A model generated the notes under the pieces. That model did no database searches, was not told the origin of the DNA, and was given only the letters and a program-made list of their open reading frames with translations. Positions 7,095 through 16,793 of a stretch of DNA of 39,120 nt are shown piece after piece. How positions within the stretch are numbered: the first letter of the stretch is position 1; the number at the start of each line of letters is the position of its first letter. The stretch is taken from positions 1 to 39,120 of the forward strand of contig PNNG01000008.1 in NCBI GenBank assembly GCA_013824115.1, in the 5' to 3' direction. Made by a program: the position numbers and the translations under genes. The DNA comes from Sphingobacteriaceae bacterium (GTDB lineage: Bacteria; Bacteroidota; Bacteroidia; UBA7662).

Positions 7095-9296
7095 TTATTT
7101 GAGGTTGGCATCTAAGAAGTTGGTGATTTTGGTGAATAACTGCAATCGGGTTACGCCGCCTCCAATGCCGTGGTTTTTGTCGGTGTAAGCCATAAACTCA
7201 AATTGTTTGTTGGCATTTACCAACTTGTCGTTCATCACCATGGCATTTTGGAAATGCACATTGTCATCGGCCGTGCCATGGATGAGCAGGTAGGCGCCCT
7301 TGAGCTTTTCTGCATGCGAAGAGGGTGAGTTGTCGTCGTAACCTGCAGCATTTTCCTGCGGGGTGCGCATATAACGCTCAGTGTAAATGCTGTCGTAAAA
7401 GCGCCAGTTGATCACGGGGGCAACAGCTACTGCAGCTTTGAACACATCGGCCCCTTTGGTGATGGCCAGAGAACTCATGTAGCCACCGTAACTCCAGCCG
7501 AATATGCCAATCTTTTCCTTGTTCACATAGGATAGGCTGCCCAGGTATTTGGCAACCGCAATTTGGTCTTCTACTTCGTATTTGCCCAATTGCAAATAGG
7601 TGCTCTTCTTGAATGCCGCGCCTCGGTAGCCGGTGCCTCGGTTATCCACCGATACCACCACATAACCCTGCTGGGCCAGGTACTGGAACCACATGTAATA
7701 TTGTCCGAAGCTGGCATCGACGGTTTGGCTGCCCGGACCGCCATACACAAACATCAACACAGGGTATTTTTTCTTGGGATTGAAGTTGGCCGGCTTGATC
7801 ATATATCCGTTCAAACGGGTACCGTTGCCATTATCCACTTCAATGAATTCTTTGGGCGAGAGGTTGTAAGCAGCCAAGGTCTTTTTCAGCTCAGCATTGT
7901 CTTGCAGCAAACGCAACTGTTTGCCATCGGCAGCATGCAGGGTAACGGTTTGCGGACTGTTGGCGTCGGTATGGTAAAGGAGGTAGTGGCTGAAATCGGC
8001 GCTGAAGTTGGCACTGTTTTTTCCGCGGTTGGGGCTGAGCTTGAGGGCATCGCCGCCGCTTACCGCACGGCTGTAAATGGTACGCTCCATGGCGGTGGGG
8101 TAGGCTGTGGCGTAATAGATGCGCTGGTTTTTTTCATCGAGACCATAAAAATTGGTCACTTCGTAATCACCATCGGTGAGTGCGCGTACCAATTCTCCAT
8201 TCATGCGGTAGAGGTATAGGTGGTTGTAGCCACTGCGCTCGCTGCTCCACACAAAGTGGTTGCCATCGGCCAAAAAGGTGAGGTCATCGTGAATATCTAC
8301 CCACTGCTCACTGGTTTCGGTGAGTACCACGCGGGTAGCTGCTGAGGTAGCGTTGATGAACATCAGTTCTACCTTGTTTTGGTGGCGGTTTACGCGCTGC
8401 ATCCAAGCAGTATTGGCATCGTTGGTCCAACCGGCACGGGCAATGTATTGGTCGGTATTGTCGCCGGTAGGAATGCGGGTGTGTACCTTGTTGGTAAGGT
8501 CGTACAAATGCATGCTCACCACAGCATTTTTTTCGCCGGCTTTTGGGTATTTGAAGGTGTAGTTGGTAGGGTAGAGCTTGTCGTAAATAGGCATCACAAA
8601 CTGAGGGACCTCACGCTCATCGAATTTATAGTAAAGCAGCTTTTTGCTGTCGGGCGACCAGAAAAAGGCACGGGTAAAACCAAATTCTTCTTCATACACC
8701 CAGTCGGTGCCGCCGTTGATGATTTCGTTGTTTTTGCCGTCGAAGGTGATTTGCTCTTCGGTATAATTGCTCAAGTTCACCACAAAGAGGTTGTTGTCGC
8801 GCATAAACGCTACCCGGCTGCCATCGGGCGAAAATTGCGCAAAGGCTTGTTTGCCATTGGGCGAAAGGGCACGCAGGCTACGGGTGGCACGGTCGTAAAC
8901 AAAATTATTTTCGCGCGAGGAGTAGCGGTAAATCTGCTCGGGCGCGGTGCTCAACAGTACCAGCTTTTCGTCGGCACTGAGCTGATAACCTGCGAATCGA
9001 ATAGACTTGCTGCTGTCGCGGGGCACCAGCCACTCGGTTTTGAGCAAGGTATCGGCTACCTCGCCAGTAGCGTAATTGTAAATGAGGATGGCAGGTTGTT
9101 GTCCGTACACAATACTGGCATACTGACTACCATTTTTCATGGAGTTAACCCCGTAAACCGAGCGTTGGCTGAATTTGCCACTGGCGAATATTTCCTGGAG
9201 TTGGAGTTGTTGTCCTTGGGGCTGTTTCTTTTTAGCAAAAGCTGGCGTGACAAAAATCACTGCCGCCAAAAACAAAAGGGATATTTTTTTTTTCAT
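7095..9296 (-). CDS. Dipeptidyl peptidase IV (S9B serine peptidase)
   Basis: 733 aa with a signal peptide (hydrophobic core then PAFA at 17-20), so it works in the periplasm or outside. An N-terminal beta-propeller (about 40-460) precedes an alpha/beta-hydrolase domain. The substrate N-terminus clamp is present as DWVYEEE (Glu202-204), which marks dipeptidyl rather than oligopeptidyl activity. The catalytic triad is Ser602 in GWSYGG, Asp677 in HGTADD and His709 in KNHG. It should cut Xaa-Pro or Xaa-Ala dipeptides from peptide N-termini. The POT transporter follows after 57 bp, so both probably form one peptide-use operon. Start is ATG at 9296. Confidence 0.96.
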   Translation of the reverse strand: MKKKISLLFLAAVIFVTPAFAKKKQPQGQQLQLQEIFASGKFSQRSVYGVNSMKNGSQYASIVYGQQPAILIYNYATGEVADTLLKTEWLVPRDSSKSIRFAGYQLSADEKLVLLSTAPEQIYRYSSRENNFVYDRATRSLRALSPNGKQAFAQFSPDGSRVAFMRDNNLFVVNLSNYTEEQITFDGKNNEIINGGTDWVYEEEFGFTRAFFWSPDSKKLLYYKFDEREVPQFVMPIYDKLYPTNYTFKYPKAGEKNAVVSMHLYDLTNKVHTRIPTGDNTDQYIARAGWTNDANTAWMQRVNRHQNKVELMFINATSAATRVVLTETSEQWVDIHDDLTFLADGNHFVWSSERSGYNHLYLYRMNGELVRALTDGDYEVTNFYGLDEKNQRIYYATAYPTAMERTIYSRAVSGGDALKLSPNRGKNSANFSADFSHYLLYHTDANSPQTVTLHAADGKQLRLLQDNAELKKTLAAYNLSPKEFIEVDNGNGTRLNGYMIKPANFNPKKKYPVLMFVYGGPGSQTVDASFGQYYMWFQYLAQQGYVVVSVDNRGTGYRGAAFKKSTYLQLGKYEVEDQIAVAKYLGSLSYVNKEKIGIFGWSYGGYMSSLAITKGADVFKAAVAVAPVINWRFYDSIYTERYMRTPQENAAGYDDNSPSSHAEKLKGAYLLIHGTADDNVHFQNAMVMNDKLVNANKQFEFMAYTDKNHGIGGGVTRLQLFTKITNFLDANLK

Positions 9297-9377
9297 GATT
9301 GCTGTTTAGCCGCCTAAAAGTAGCGATTTCTAGTTCCTTTTAATCTACCCGCATAGGCATGTTTCGAAGGGGTATTC

Positions 9378-9408
9378 AAAAAAATAGCCGCTTCCTCCCG
9401 GAAGCGGC
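9378..9408 (-). terminator. Terminator of the DUF4625 gene
   Basis: A perfect 9-bp stem GCCGCTTCC / GGAAGCGGC (9387-9395, 9400-9408) with a 4-nt loop is followed on the minus strand by a T-rich run (A run 9378-9384 on plus), 24 nt after the DUF4625 stop. Confidence 0.9.
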
Positions 9409-9431
9409 CCACACACACTTAGATGAACAAC

Positions 9432-9845
9432 TCAGTCGATATGTAATTCAATTACGACTGGTGTAGCTGCATTGCCTGCACGGTCGGTGCCCTCGAAAGT
9501 CACATGGTACTTTCCGGTATCGGCATTGGCAGGAATGGTAATGTTTTCGGTTAAATTAAACTCTTTTCCATTGATGGTGTAAACCTTGGCCCACTCCCAG
9601 CCTTCGCCCGAAATGCGGTGGCTGTGATCGCCGGCCTTGTGGATGTCAATCTTTGCATTCAATAAGTCTACATTGTCGGTCAAAAGAGCTGCGAGCGACA
9701 TGGCCTCGCCTGGCTCTTTGTCGAGGTGGTCGGAAGCCGGGCTGGTTACGGTAATCACCGGACGCTGCGTATCGGGTGCTTCTTCCTTTTCACAGGCAAC
9801 CAAACTTACGCTTGCGGCTAACAAAGCCATTGAGAAGTATTTCAT
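9432..9845 (-). CDS. DUF4625 lipoprotein
   Basis: 137 aa from the ATG at 9845; a GTG at 9866 would add seven residues in front of the signal peptide and overlap the predicted promoter, so it is rejected. The signal peptide ends in the lipobox L-V-A-C followed by EKEE. The body resembles DUF4625: an N-terminal PVITVTSPA strand, a middle His-bearing patch (DHSHRISGEGW) and a C-terminal Ig-like end (GKYHVTFEGTDRAGNAA). This cadherin/Ig-like layout suggests an extracellular scaffold or a metal-related surface protein; function is unknown. It is transcribed alone, from a promoter covered by TGCAAC repeats, and has its own terminator. Confidence 0.85.
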   Translation of the reverse strand: MKYFSMALLAASVSLVACEKEEAPDTQRPVITVTSPASDHLDKEPGEAMSLAALLTDNVDLLNAKIDIHKAGDHSHRISGEGWEWAKVYTINGKEFNLTENITIPANADTGKYHVTFEGTDRAGNAATPVVIELHID

Positions 9846-9865
9846 ATTGCAGTTGTTTATTGCCA

Positions 9866-9905
9866 CAAAGTTGCATCAAAATTTCATTTATGCAACCATG
9901 TTGCA
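9866..9905 (-). promoter_or_regulatory. Promoter of the DUF4625 gene overlapped by TGCAAC operator-like repeats
   Basis: On the minus strand TTG (9893-9895) is followed after exactly 19 nt by CAACTTTG (9866-9873), a one-mismatch TAnnTTTG box. Three half sites overlap it: an inverted repeat TGCAAC-cat-GTTGCA (9891-9905) on the -33 element and another GTTGCA (9870-9875) on the -7 element. This is the geometry expected for a repressor. The regulator is not known; a Fur-family metal sensor is one guess. Confidence 0.5.
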
Positions 9906-9935
9906 AAAAAAAAGTCTGTCCCCCCGGGACAGACT
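9905..9935 (-). terminator. Terminator of dnaK
   Basis: A perfect 10-bp stem AGTCTGTCCC / GGGACAGACT (9913-9922, 9926-9935) with a 3-nt loop precedes a run of T on the minus strand (A run 9905-9912). It lies 26 nt after the dnaK stop. Confidence 0.92.
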
Positions 9936-9961
9936 CTCACCAAACAAGTTATAAACTTGAC

Positions 9962-11857
<1,896 letters not shown>

Positions 11858-11957
11858 AATGCTTGATTGCCTTTGGCTTTTTTGTTTTTTCCCAGCATGT
11901 CAAGTACGGTGCCAGTTGAAGGATTGCCCTGTATGCTGGCCATATTGGCGCAGAAAC

Positions 11958-12002
11958 TGACATAGTGGAAAAAGACAAGTCTGACATCTTGTCAAAATGG
12001 CA
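11958..12002 (-). promoter_or_regulatory. TGNCA array upstream of dnaK, possible heat-shock control site
   Basis: Plus-strand TGACA (11982-11986), TGTCA (11990-11994) and TGGCA (11998-12002) are each 8 bp apart; the first two make a perfect 13-bp inverted repeat TGACA-tct-TGTCA. A fourth TGACA is at 11958-11962. The array lies 100-145 bp before the dnaK start. No CIRCE element is present. Role as an operator or alternative promoter is inferred. Confidence 0.45.
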
Positions 12003-12007
12003 GAAAC

Positions 12008-12036
12008 AAAAAAGCCGCTGCACTATGCAACGGCTT
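12008..12036 (-). terminator. Terminator of the DUF4249 gene
   Basis: On the minus strand AAGCCG-t-TGCA pairs with TGCA-g-CGGCTT (one mismatch, 3-nt loop) and runs into six T (A run 12008-12013 on plus), about 20 nt after the DUF4249 stop. Confidence 0.8.
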
Positions 12037-12056
12037 CTTCATTTATTCGGTTTGCC

Positions 12057-13130
12057 TTAAGGTACAAAATTGAGCTGTGGATATCTGATGCGCAAACTGT
12101 CGACACCAATGCCTCCGAAAGCTTCGCGAAAGTACGGACTGCTAAATGGATAAAAAGGAGCGGTTTCGGCGGCTTTCAAATTGGGTATGGTACGGCGAGA
12201 TGCAAAAATGCCCAAGCCATTTTCAATGTTGGTGAAAGTAGGACGCACATCTACTACGCTCAATGTAGGCTTGTTTACGGCCAAGAAGGTATTTAGATTA
12301 TCATCGGCAAAGTCGAAGTAGAAAAGCGTTCCACGCAAACGGCGATTGAGATCGGGATTTACAGGAATGACGCTATTCATAAAAGCAAACATATTCCGTC
12401 CATTGAGTCTGATTTGAAAACTCTCGTTGTTGTTTACCACACCCACGAGCTGGTTTGTTTGTGCTTTCCAGTCTACAAATTTCAATTGTAAATCAGGCGT
12501 ATCAGTAGGAGTAACGGTGAAGCGGTTCCATTCGTCGTAAAAAACGCGCACAGTGAGCTCGTACATTTTGGCATTGCGCGGCACTCTAAAATTGATGGTA
12601 GGGAAGGAATTGGTCCAATTGATTCCTGCAAAAGAAGGCGGTAAAACACCGCCTGGTGGCAAACCGTTGGGCAGCGAAGTGGTATTGCCTATAGGTTCCA
12701 TCAAACTGGTCACCAAATTATTGGAAGGGGTGTTGATACGCAAACGGTAAACGCTGGAGCTGTCGAGAATGCCGCCCGATCTAAAACGGTATAAGACCAT
12801 TGAGGGGCTGGCGAAAATGCCAGGCTGCAACAGGTTGGTGTCTATTTGCTCGAGGTTAAAGGTGCGAACCACGGCATTGTTTCTGATTTGCTCAATCACC
12901 ACATTGAGCGCATTGTAATAAAGTGAATCTTTGATTTGAGCCACTTCAAATGCACTTTTTTCCGGATCGAGAAAAGCCTTGTGTATACGCAGGTAATGAA
13001 TGCTGTCGCTGGTGTTTAAAACTCCCAGAACAAGGGTGGTTTCTTTCCATTCGGCATTGATGTCGATATCGGTGCTACACGACGTTAAAAAACTTGAAGC
13101 GGCCAACAGCCACAACCATAACTTCTTCAT
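12057..13130 (-). CDS. DUF4249 surface lipoprotein
   Basis: 357 aa. Signal peptide with lipobox L-T-S-C (Cys18), then an Asp-rich start. The opening ETTLVLGVLNTSDSIHYLRIHKAFL is the characteristic N-terminal Ig-like block of DUF4249, and the middle (YELTVRVFYDEW) and end (DSLRIRYPQLNFVP) also fit. DUF4249 proteins in Bacteroidota usually sit beside a TonB-dependent outer-membrane receptor and are thought to act with it; here no receptor is adjacent, so this copy is an orphan or works with a distant partner. It is divergent from panB and has its own promoter-like box and terminator. Confidence 0.85.
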   Translation of the reverse strand: MKKLWLWLLAASSFLTSCSTDIDINAEWKETTLVLGVLNTSDSIHYLRIHKAFLDPEKSAFEVAQIKDSLYYNALNVVIEQIRNNAVVRTFNLEQIDTNLLQPGIFASPSMVLYRFRSGGILDSSSVYRLRINTPSNNLVTSLMEPIGNTTSLPNGLPPGGVLPPSFAGINWTNSFPTINFRVPRNAKMYELTVRVFYDEWNRFTVTPTDTPDLQLKFVDWKAQTNQLVGVVNNNESFQIRLNGRNMFAFMNSVIPVNPDLNRRLRGTLFYFDFADDNLNTFLAVNKPTLSVVDVRPTFTNIENGLGIFASRRTIPNLKAAETAPFYPFSSPYFREAFGGIGVDSLRIRYPQLNFVP

Positions 13131-13137
13131 AAGTGGC

Positions 13138-13145
13138 CAAATATA
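13138..13145 (-). promoter_or_regulatory. Putative -7 box of the DUF4249 gene
   Basis: Minus-strand TATATTTG, an exact TAnnTTTG match, ends only 7 nt before the ATG at 13130. A -33 element is not obvious. The leader would be very short. Confidence 0.45.
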
Positions 13146-13235
13146 CGGGAAAAGCCTTGCCTTGGGTAGAGGGGCTTCTTAAGATTTCTTAAAATGAAGT
13201 TGCTGTGACAATCATGTAATTCGGCTTTTTTTGGT

Positions 13236-13243
13236 CAACTTTG
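13236..13243 (+). promoter_or_regulatory. Putative -7 box of panB
   Basis: CAACTTTG, one mismatch from TAnnTTTG and identical to the -7 box proposed for the DUF4625 gene, lies 19 nt before the panB ATG. No clear -33 element. Confidence 0.3.
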
Positions 13244-13262
13244 TAGGTTCAACCTCTACTGC

Positions 13263-14078
13263 ATGTCGGTACACAAGGAATTAAAAAAAGTAACCACCCA
13301 TTCGTTGCGTGAAATGAAGGAGCGTGGTGAAAAAATTGCCATGCTTACGGCCTATGACTTTTCAATGGCCCGGATCCTCGACGATGCCGGTATTGACATT
13401 TTGTTGGTAGGCGATTCGGCCTCTAACGTGATGGCAGGACACGAAACCACTTTGCCCATTACCCTCGATCAAATGATTTACCATGCTTCATCGGTGGTTA
13501 GAGCGGTAAAAAGGGCACTCATTACGGTTGATTTGCCCTTTGGTTCGTATCAAGGCAATAGCAAAGAGGCTTTGGCCAGCACCATCCGCATCATGAAAGA
13601 GTCGGGTGCGCATGCCGTGAAGTTGGAAGGTGGGGCCGAAGTCATAGAATCTATTGAACGCATATTGACCGCAGGTGTGCCGGTGATGGGGCACCTTGGA
13701 CTTACCCCTCAATCGATTTACAAATTCGGTACTTATACGGTTCGTGCCAAAGAAAATGACGAAGCTGAACAACTGAAGAACGATGCTCGCTTATTAGAAG
13801 CGGCAGGATGTTTTGCTTTGGTGCTTGAAAAAATACCCTCGAAGTTGGCGGCTGAAGTAGCTGCATCGGTGAGCATTCCGGTGATTGGCATCGGTGCAGG
13901 TGCCGGGGTAGATGGCCAGGTACTTGTAATGCACGATATGCTGGGCATTACAAACGATTTTAGTCCCCGCTTTTTGCGCCGCTACCTCAATTTGTACGAC
14001 GACATCAAAGGGGCGGTGGGCAACTACATCAGCGATGTGAAAAACAGGGATTTCCCCAATCAAAAAGAACAATATTAA
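13263..14078 (+). CDS. panB: 3-methyl-2-oxobutanoate hydroxymethyltransferase (ketopantoate hydroxymethyltransferase)
   Basis: 271 aa, normal length. It transfers a hydroxymethyl group from 5,10-methylenetetrahydrofolate to 2-oxoisovalerate, the first step of pantothenate (and so coenzyme A) synthesis. Conserved blocks: [32 protein letters not shown] (metal-binding Asp and neighbouring residues), [24 protein letters not shown], a catalytic Glu in LVLEKIP, and [14 protein letters not shown]. All key residues appear present. The RluA-type gene follows with no gap (its GTG starts on the base after the panB stop), so they are cotranscribed. panC and panD are not in the window. Confidence 0.97.
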   Translation: MSVHKELKKVTTHSLREMKERGEKIAMLTAYDFSMARILDDAGIDILLVGDSASNVMAGHETTLPITLDQMIYHASSVVRAVKRALITVDLPFGSYQGNSKEALASTIRIMKESGAHAVKLEGGAEVIESIERILTAGVPVMGHLGLTPQSIYKFGTYTVRAKENDEAEQLKNDARLLEAAGCFALVLEKIPSKLAAEVAASVSIPVIGIGAGAGVDGQVLVMHDMLGITNDFSPRFLRRYLNLYDDIKGAVGNYISDVKNRDFPNQKEQY

Positions 14079-14753
14079 GTGGAAGTACAAATTTTATACG
14101 AAGATAACCACCTCCTGGCTGTAAATAAGCCGGCAGGTATGCTCACCCAAGGCGACGATACAGGCGATTATTCGTTGGTAGATGCCGTGCACGACTACCT
14201 CGTGAAGAAGTACAACAAGCCGGGTGCAGCCTTTGTGGGATTAATCCACCGCATCGATCGTCCCGTTTCGGGTTTGGTTCTTTTTGCCAAAACCAGCAAA
14301 GCTTTGGAGCGCATGAATAAGTTGTTTCACGATCGGGAAATTCAAAAAAAATACCTGGCTGTAGTGAAAGAAAAGGTGATTATGGAAGAAGGCACCTTGG
14401 TGAATTACTTGAAAAAGAATACCGATAAAAATTTGGTGCATGCCCACGACCGCGAAGTACGCGACAGCAAAAGAGCGGAATTGAGCTACCGCGTGCAAAA
14501 ACATGGCGGCAAAACATCTTTGCTCGAAGTGTCACCCAAAACGGGTCGTCCGCACCAAATCAGGGTGCAGCTATCGCACATGGGGCACCCCATTGTGGGC
14601 GATGTGAAGTACGGCTATCCCACTGCCAATGAAGATCATTCCATTGCACTGCATAGCTGGAAATTGGCCTTCGAACATCCGGTGACCAAAGAGCCGATTC
14701 AATTACGTTGTCCTATTCCCGATAAGCCTTGGTGGCGTTTGGTAAAAGACTAA
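14079..14753 (+). CDS. RluA-family RNA pseudouridine synthase
   Basis: 224 aa. It converts specific uridines in rRNA or tRNA to pseudouridine. The catalytic block HRIDRPVSGL carries the essential Asp60; NKPAGML (16-22) and the late TGRPHQIRVQLSHMGHPI segment are also typical. There is no N-terminal S4 RNA-binding domain, so it belongs to the short RluA/RluC-like subgroup common in Bacteroidota; target position not predictable. The start is a GTG immediately after the panB TAA, with no alternative upstream and the next ATG (residue 21) too far in. This zero-gap arrangement suggests translational coupling. Confidence 0.93.
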   Translation: MEVQILYEDNHLLAVNKPAGMLTQGDDTGDYSLVDAVHDYLVKKYNKPGAAFVGLIHRIDRPVSGLVLFAKTSKALERMNKLFHDREIQKKYLAVVKEKVIMEEGTLVNYLKKNTDKNLVHAHDREVRDSKRAELSYRVQKHGGKTSLLEVSPKTGRPHQIRVQLSHMGHPIVGDVKYGYPTANEDHSIALHSWKLAFEHPVTKEPIQLRCPIPDKPWWRLVKD

Positions 14754-14798
14754 AAAAAAACCGACAGCGGTGGGGTATTTGGGACCTTAGGCTGCCGG
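14753..14798 (+). terminator. Weak hairpin after the pseudouridine synthase gene
   Basis: CCGACAGC (14761-14768) can pair with GCTGCCGG (14791-14798) with one mismatch and a long loop. An A run precedes it and only a short CTTTG follows, so as a plus-strand terminator it is weak. Confidence 0.25.
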
Positions 14799-14801
14799 CT
14801 T

Positions 14802-14819
14802 TGTCAAGCATGTCAAGCA
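14802..14819. repeat. Two tandem copies of TGTCAAGCA
   Basis: The 9-mer TGTCAAGCA occurs twice without a gap, about 85 bp before the porin gene. Could be a regulator site; no further evidence. Confidence 0.4.
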
Positions 14820-14903
14820 AATAACGATTTAATTGGCAATTGGGCTTAAAGAAAGTGTGGGTTTAATTGAATTTTAATTTGCATTTAACACTATCGGCGC
14901 ATC

Positions 14904-16118
14904 ATGTTCAAAACCAGACACGTTTTCTGCTTCTTTGTGTGTTTTATGAGCTTTTTGCTCCTAAACAACACCGAATTGCATGCGCAGGTAGAATCCGACG
15001 AAAGTGCTCTATTGGAGGTGCAAGACGGCATCAGCATTTCCAAAGACTCGCTCTTTTTGTTGAATCTCCGTTTTAGAATGCAAAACAGGTTTGGTGTTCA
15101 AACCTTTGGTGGCGATGATTTGGGCATTGATGTAATTGATGCACGCGTACGGCGCTTGCGTTTGCGCTTAGATGGCTATGTGATGAATGAGCGTTTGCAA
15201 TACTACATTCAGCTTTCCTTCTCACGGGCCGATCAGGAGCTCGATCAGTCGTTGGTTGCTCAAACGGTGCGTGATGCCATTTTATACTATCGTTTTAGTC
15301 CCAAGTTTTATGTAGGCATGGGTCAGGCCAAATTGCCCGGCAATCGTCAACGGGTAGTATCGTCGGGCAACTTGCAATTTGCCGACCGTTCGCTGGTGAA
15401 TAACGAACTCACTATTGATCGTGATTTTGGTTTTTTTGCTTATTGGAGCAACTACACCTCCTTAGGCAAGATTAAAGTTAAAACAGCACTCACTACAGGG
15501 GAGGGCCGCGGTTCCCTGCCTGGCAACAATGGGTTGGCTTATACTGCCCGCTTCGAATGGCTTCCTTTGGGAGAGTTCTTGGGTGGTGGTGATTATTCAG
15601 AAGGGGATTTGGTGCGTGAATCAAAGCCGAAATTATCACTCGGCGCGGGCATTAATCAGAACTATCGGGCGCAGCGGGTAGGAGGACAACTGGGACTTGA
15701 TTTGTACGAGGCCCGTGACATTACCACTTTGATGGCTGATGCGGTGTTGAAATACCGCGGCTGGGCACTGAGTAGCGAGTGGATTGGTCGAAACGTCGAT
15801 AATCCCTTTACTTACAATACCGATAGTTCATCGATACGGCTCGTTTACAAAGGCAGTGGCATCAACAACCAGCTGAGTTATTATTGGCCAAACGGACATG
15901 AATTGGCATTGCGCTATACTTATATGCAACCATCGGCGGAAATAGCAGGATTTAGGCGGCAAACCGAAGAGCTTTGGATGGGCTGGAACCGCTATCTAAG
16001 CGGCCACCGCATCAAAGCCCAGGTTTTTGTGCGTTACCGTTGGCTCGACGGGCAAATGCAAACATCCCATATTGGCAATCACTGGGCTACCATGCTACAG
16101 GTAGAATTTGGTATTTGA
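14904..16118 (+). CDS. Outer-membrane porin of the phosphate-selective OprO/OprP type
   Basis: 404 aa. Signal peptide with a hydrophobic core and a cleavage site after AQ (residues about 26-28), then an alternating pattern of short amphipathic strands typical of a 16-strand beta-barrel. The DARVRRLRLRLDGYVMNERLQYYIQLSF block, the KFYVGMGQAKLPGNRQ segment and the NNELTIDRDFGF segment match the OprO/OprP (porin_O_P) family. Barrel ends in a terminal strand with final aromatic and Gly-Ile (EFGI). Substrate is not certain: family members in Bacteroidota are not always phosphate-selective. Its stop directly abuts the stop of the convergent DNA-repair gene, with no terminator between. Confidence 0.88.
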   Translation: MFKTRHVFCFFVCFMSFLLLNNTELHAQVESDESALLEVQDGISISKDSLFLLNLRFRMQNRFGVQTFGGDDLGIDVIDARVRRLRLRLDGYVMNERLQYYIQLSFSRADQELDQSLVAQTVRDAILYYRFSPKFYVGMGQAKLPGNRQRVVSSGNLQFADRSLVNNELTIDRDFGFFAYWSNYTSLGKIKVKTALTTGEGRGSLPGNNGLAYTARFEWLPLGEFLGGGDYSEGDLVRESKPKLSLGAGINQNYRAQRVGGQLGLDLYEARDITTLMADAVLKYRGWALSSEWIGRNVDNPFTYNTDSSSIRLVYKGSGINNQLSYYWPNGHELALRYTYMQPSAEIAGFRRQTEELWMGWNRYLSGHRIKAQVFVRYRWLDGQMQTSHIGNHWATMLQVEFGI

Positions 16119-16793
16119 TTACAACAAGCGTAAGGCTTCGCGCTTGCTGAGTGCCGGAAGGGGTTGTTGTTCAACCAAATTTATCACCCATTGGGCATCG
16201 GTGCGGCTGTAGTGCCTCAGCGCCCAGCCCATGGCTTTTTGGATGAAAAATTCCTTGCTTTCAGCATACTGCATGCATAAATCGGCTAATAGTTGCACAT
16301 CGGTTTGCTTTTTATAATGCAGTTGAAACAAGATGCAAGTGCGGTTGAGCCACATATTGGGTGCATTTCGCCATTGGGTAATGACTTCATCTCGCAATGC
16401 CGTGTCGTTTTGCAAACGAAAGCCCACCCCACGGGTAGCCAGCAAATCAACGGTATCCCACCAGCTTTTTTCGGTTATCCAATACGCCCAATCGACCAGG
16501 TTTTGTGGTAGGGCTTTGGGTTGCGCTAAAGCGTAATCCATGCCCAGGTACTGCCATTCGCGCTCGTTTTTTTGCCAGCAATGGTGCAACATGCTTTCGC
16601 CCGACAATTCCATTTTGCGCAATTGGGGAAAGTAAGTTTTTTGGATGGCTGTGCGCTCTGGCTTTTGCACGCCCATAAAATCAAACCGATTTTTCATATA
16701 AGCCTTCATGCCGGCCGCTTTTTCAGAATCGGCTTCACGCACCAGGGCTTCTTCCATTTCGTCGAACAGGCGGCTTTCGAATTCAGTGAGCAT
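16119..16793 (-). CDS. DNA alkylation repair protein (AlkD-like HEAT-repeat DNA glycosylase)
   Basis: 224 aa from the ATG at 16793. A longer frame to 16886 lies within murI and adds an unconserved basic stretch. The family removes alkylated bases such as 3-methyladenine and 7-methylguanine without base flipping. Typical features: MKAYMKNRFDFMGVQKPERT near the N-terminus, then helical repeats with the WDTVD segment (catalytic Asp region, Trp-Trp-Asp), LNRTCILFQLHYKK, and EFFIQKAMGWALRHYSRTD. It overlaps the murI end by 11 bp, so the two are cotranscribed. Family call is firm; lesion preference is not. Confidence 0.92.
   Translation of the reverse strand: MLTEFESRLFDEMEEALVREADSEKAAGMKAYMKNRFDFMGVQKPERTAIQKTYFPQLRKMELSGESMLHHCWQKNEREWQYLGMDYALAQPKALPQNLVDWAYWITEKSWWDTVDLLATRGVGFRLQNDTALRDEVITQWRNAPNMWLNRTCILFQLHYKKQTDVQLLADLCMQYAESKEFFIQKAMGWALRHYSRTDAQWVINLVEQQPLPALSKREALRLL

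Noticed and set aside
8379-9317. 312-codon plus-strand open frame opposite dipeptidyl peptidase IV
   Set aside because: Shadow of a gene with complete catalytic motifs on the other strand; no recognisable protein features.
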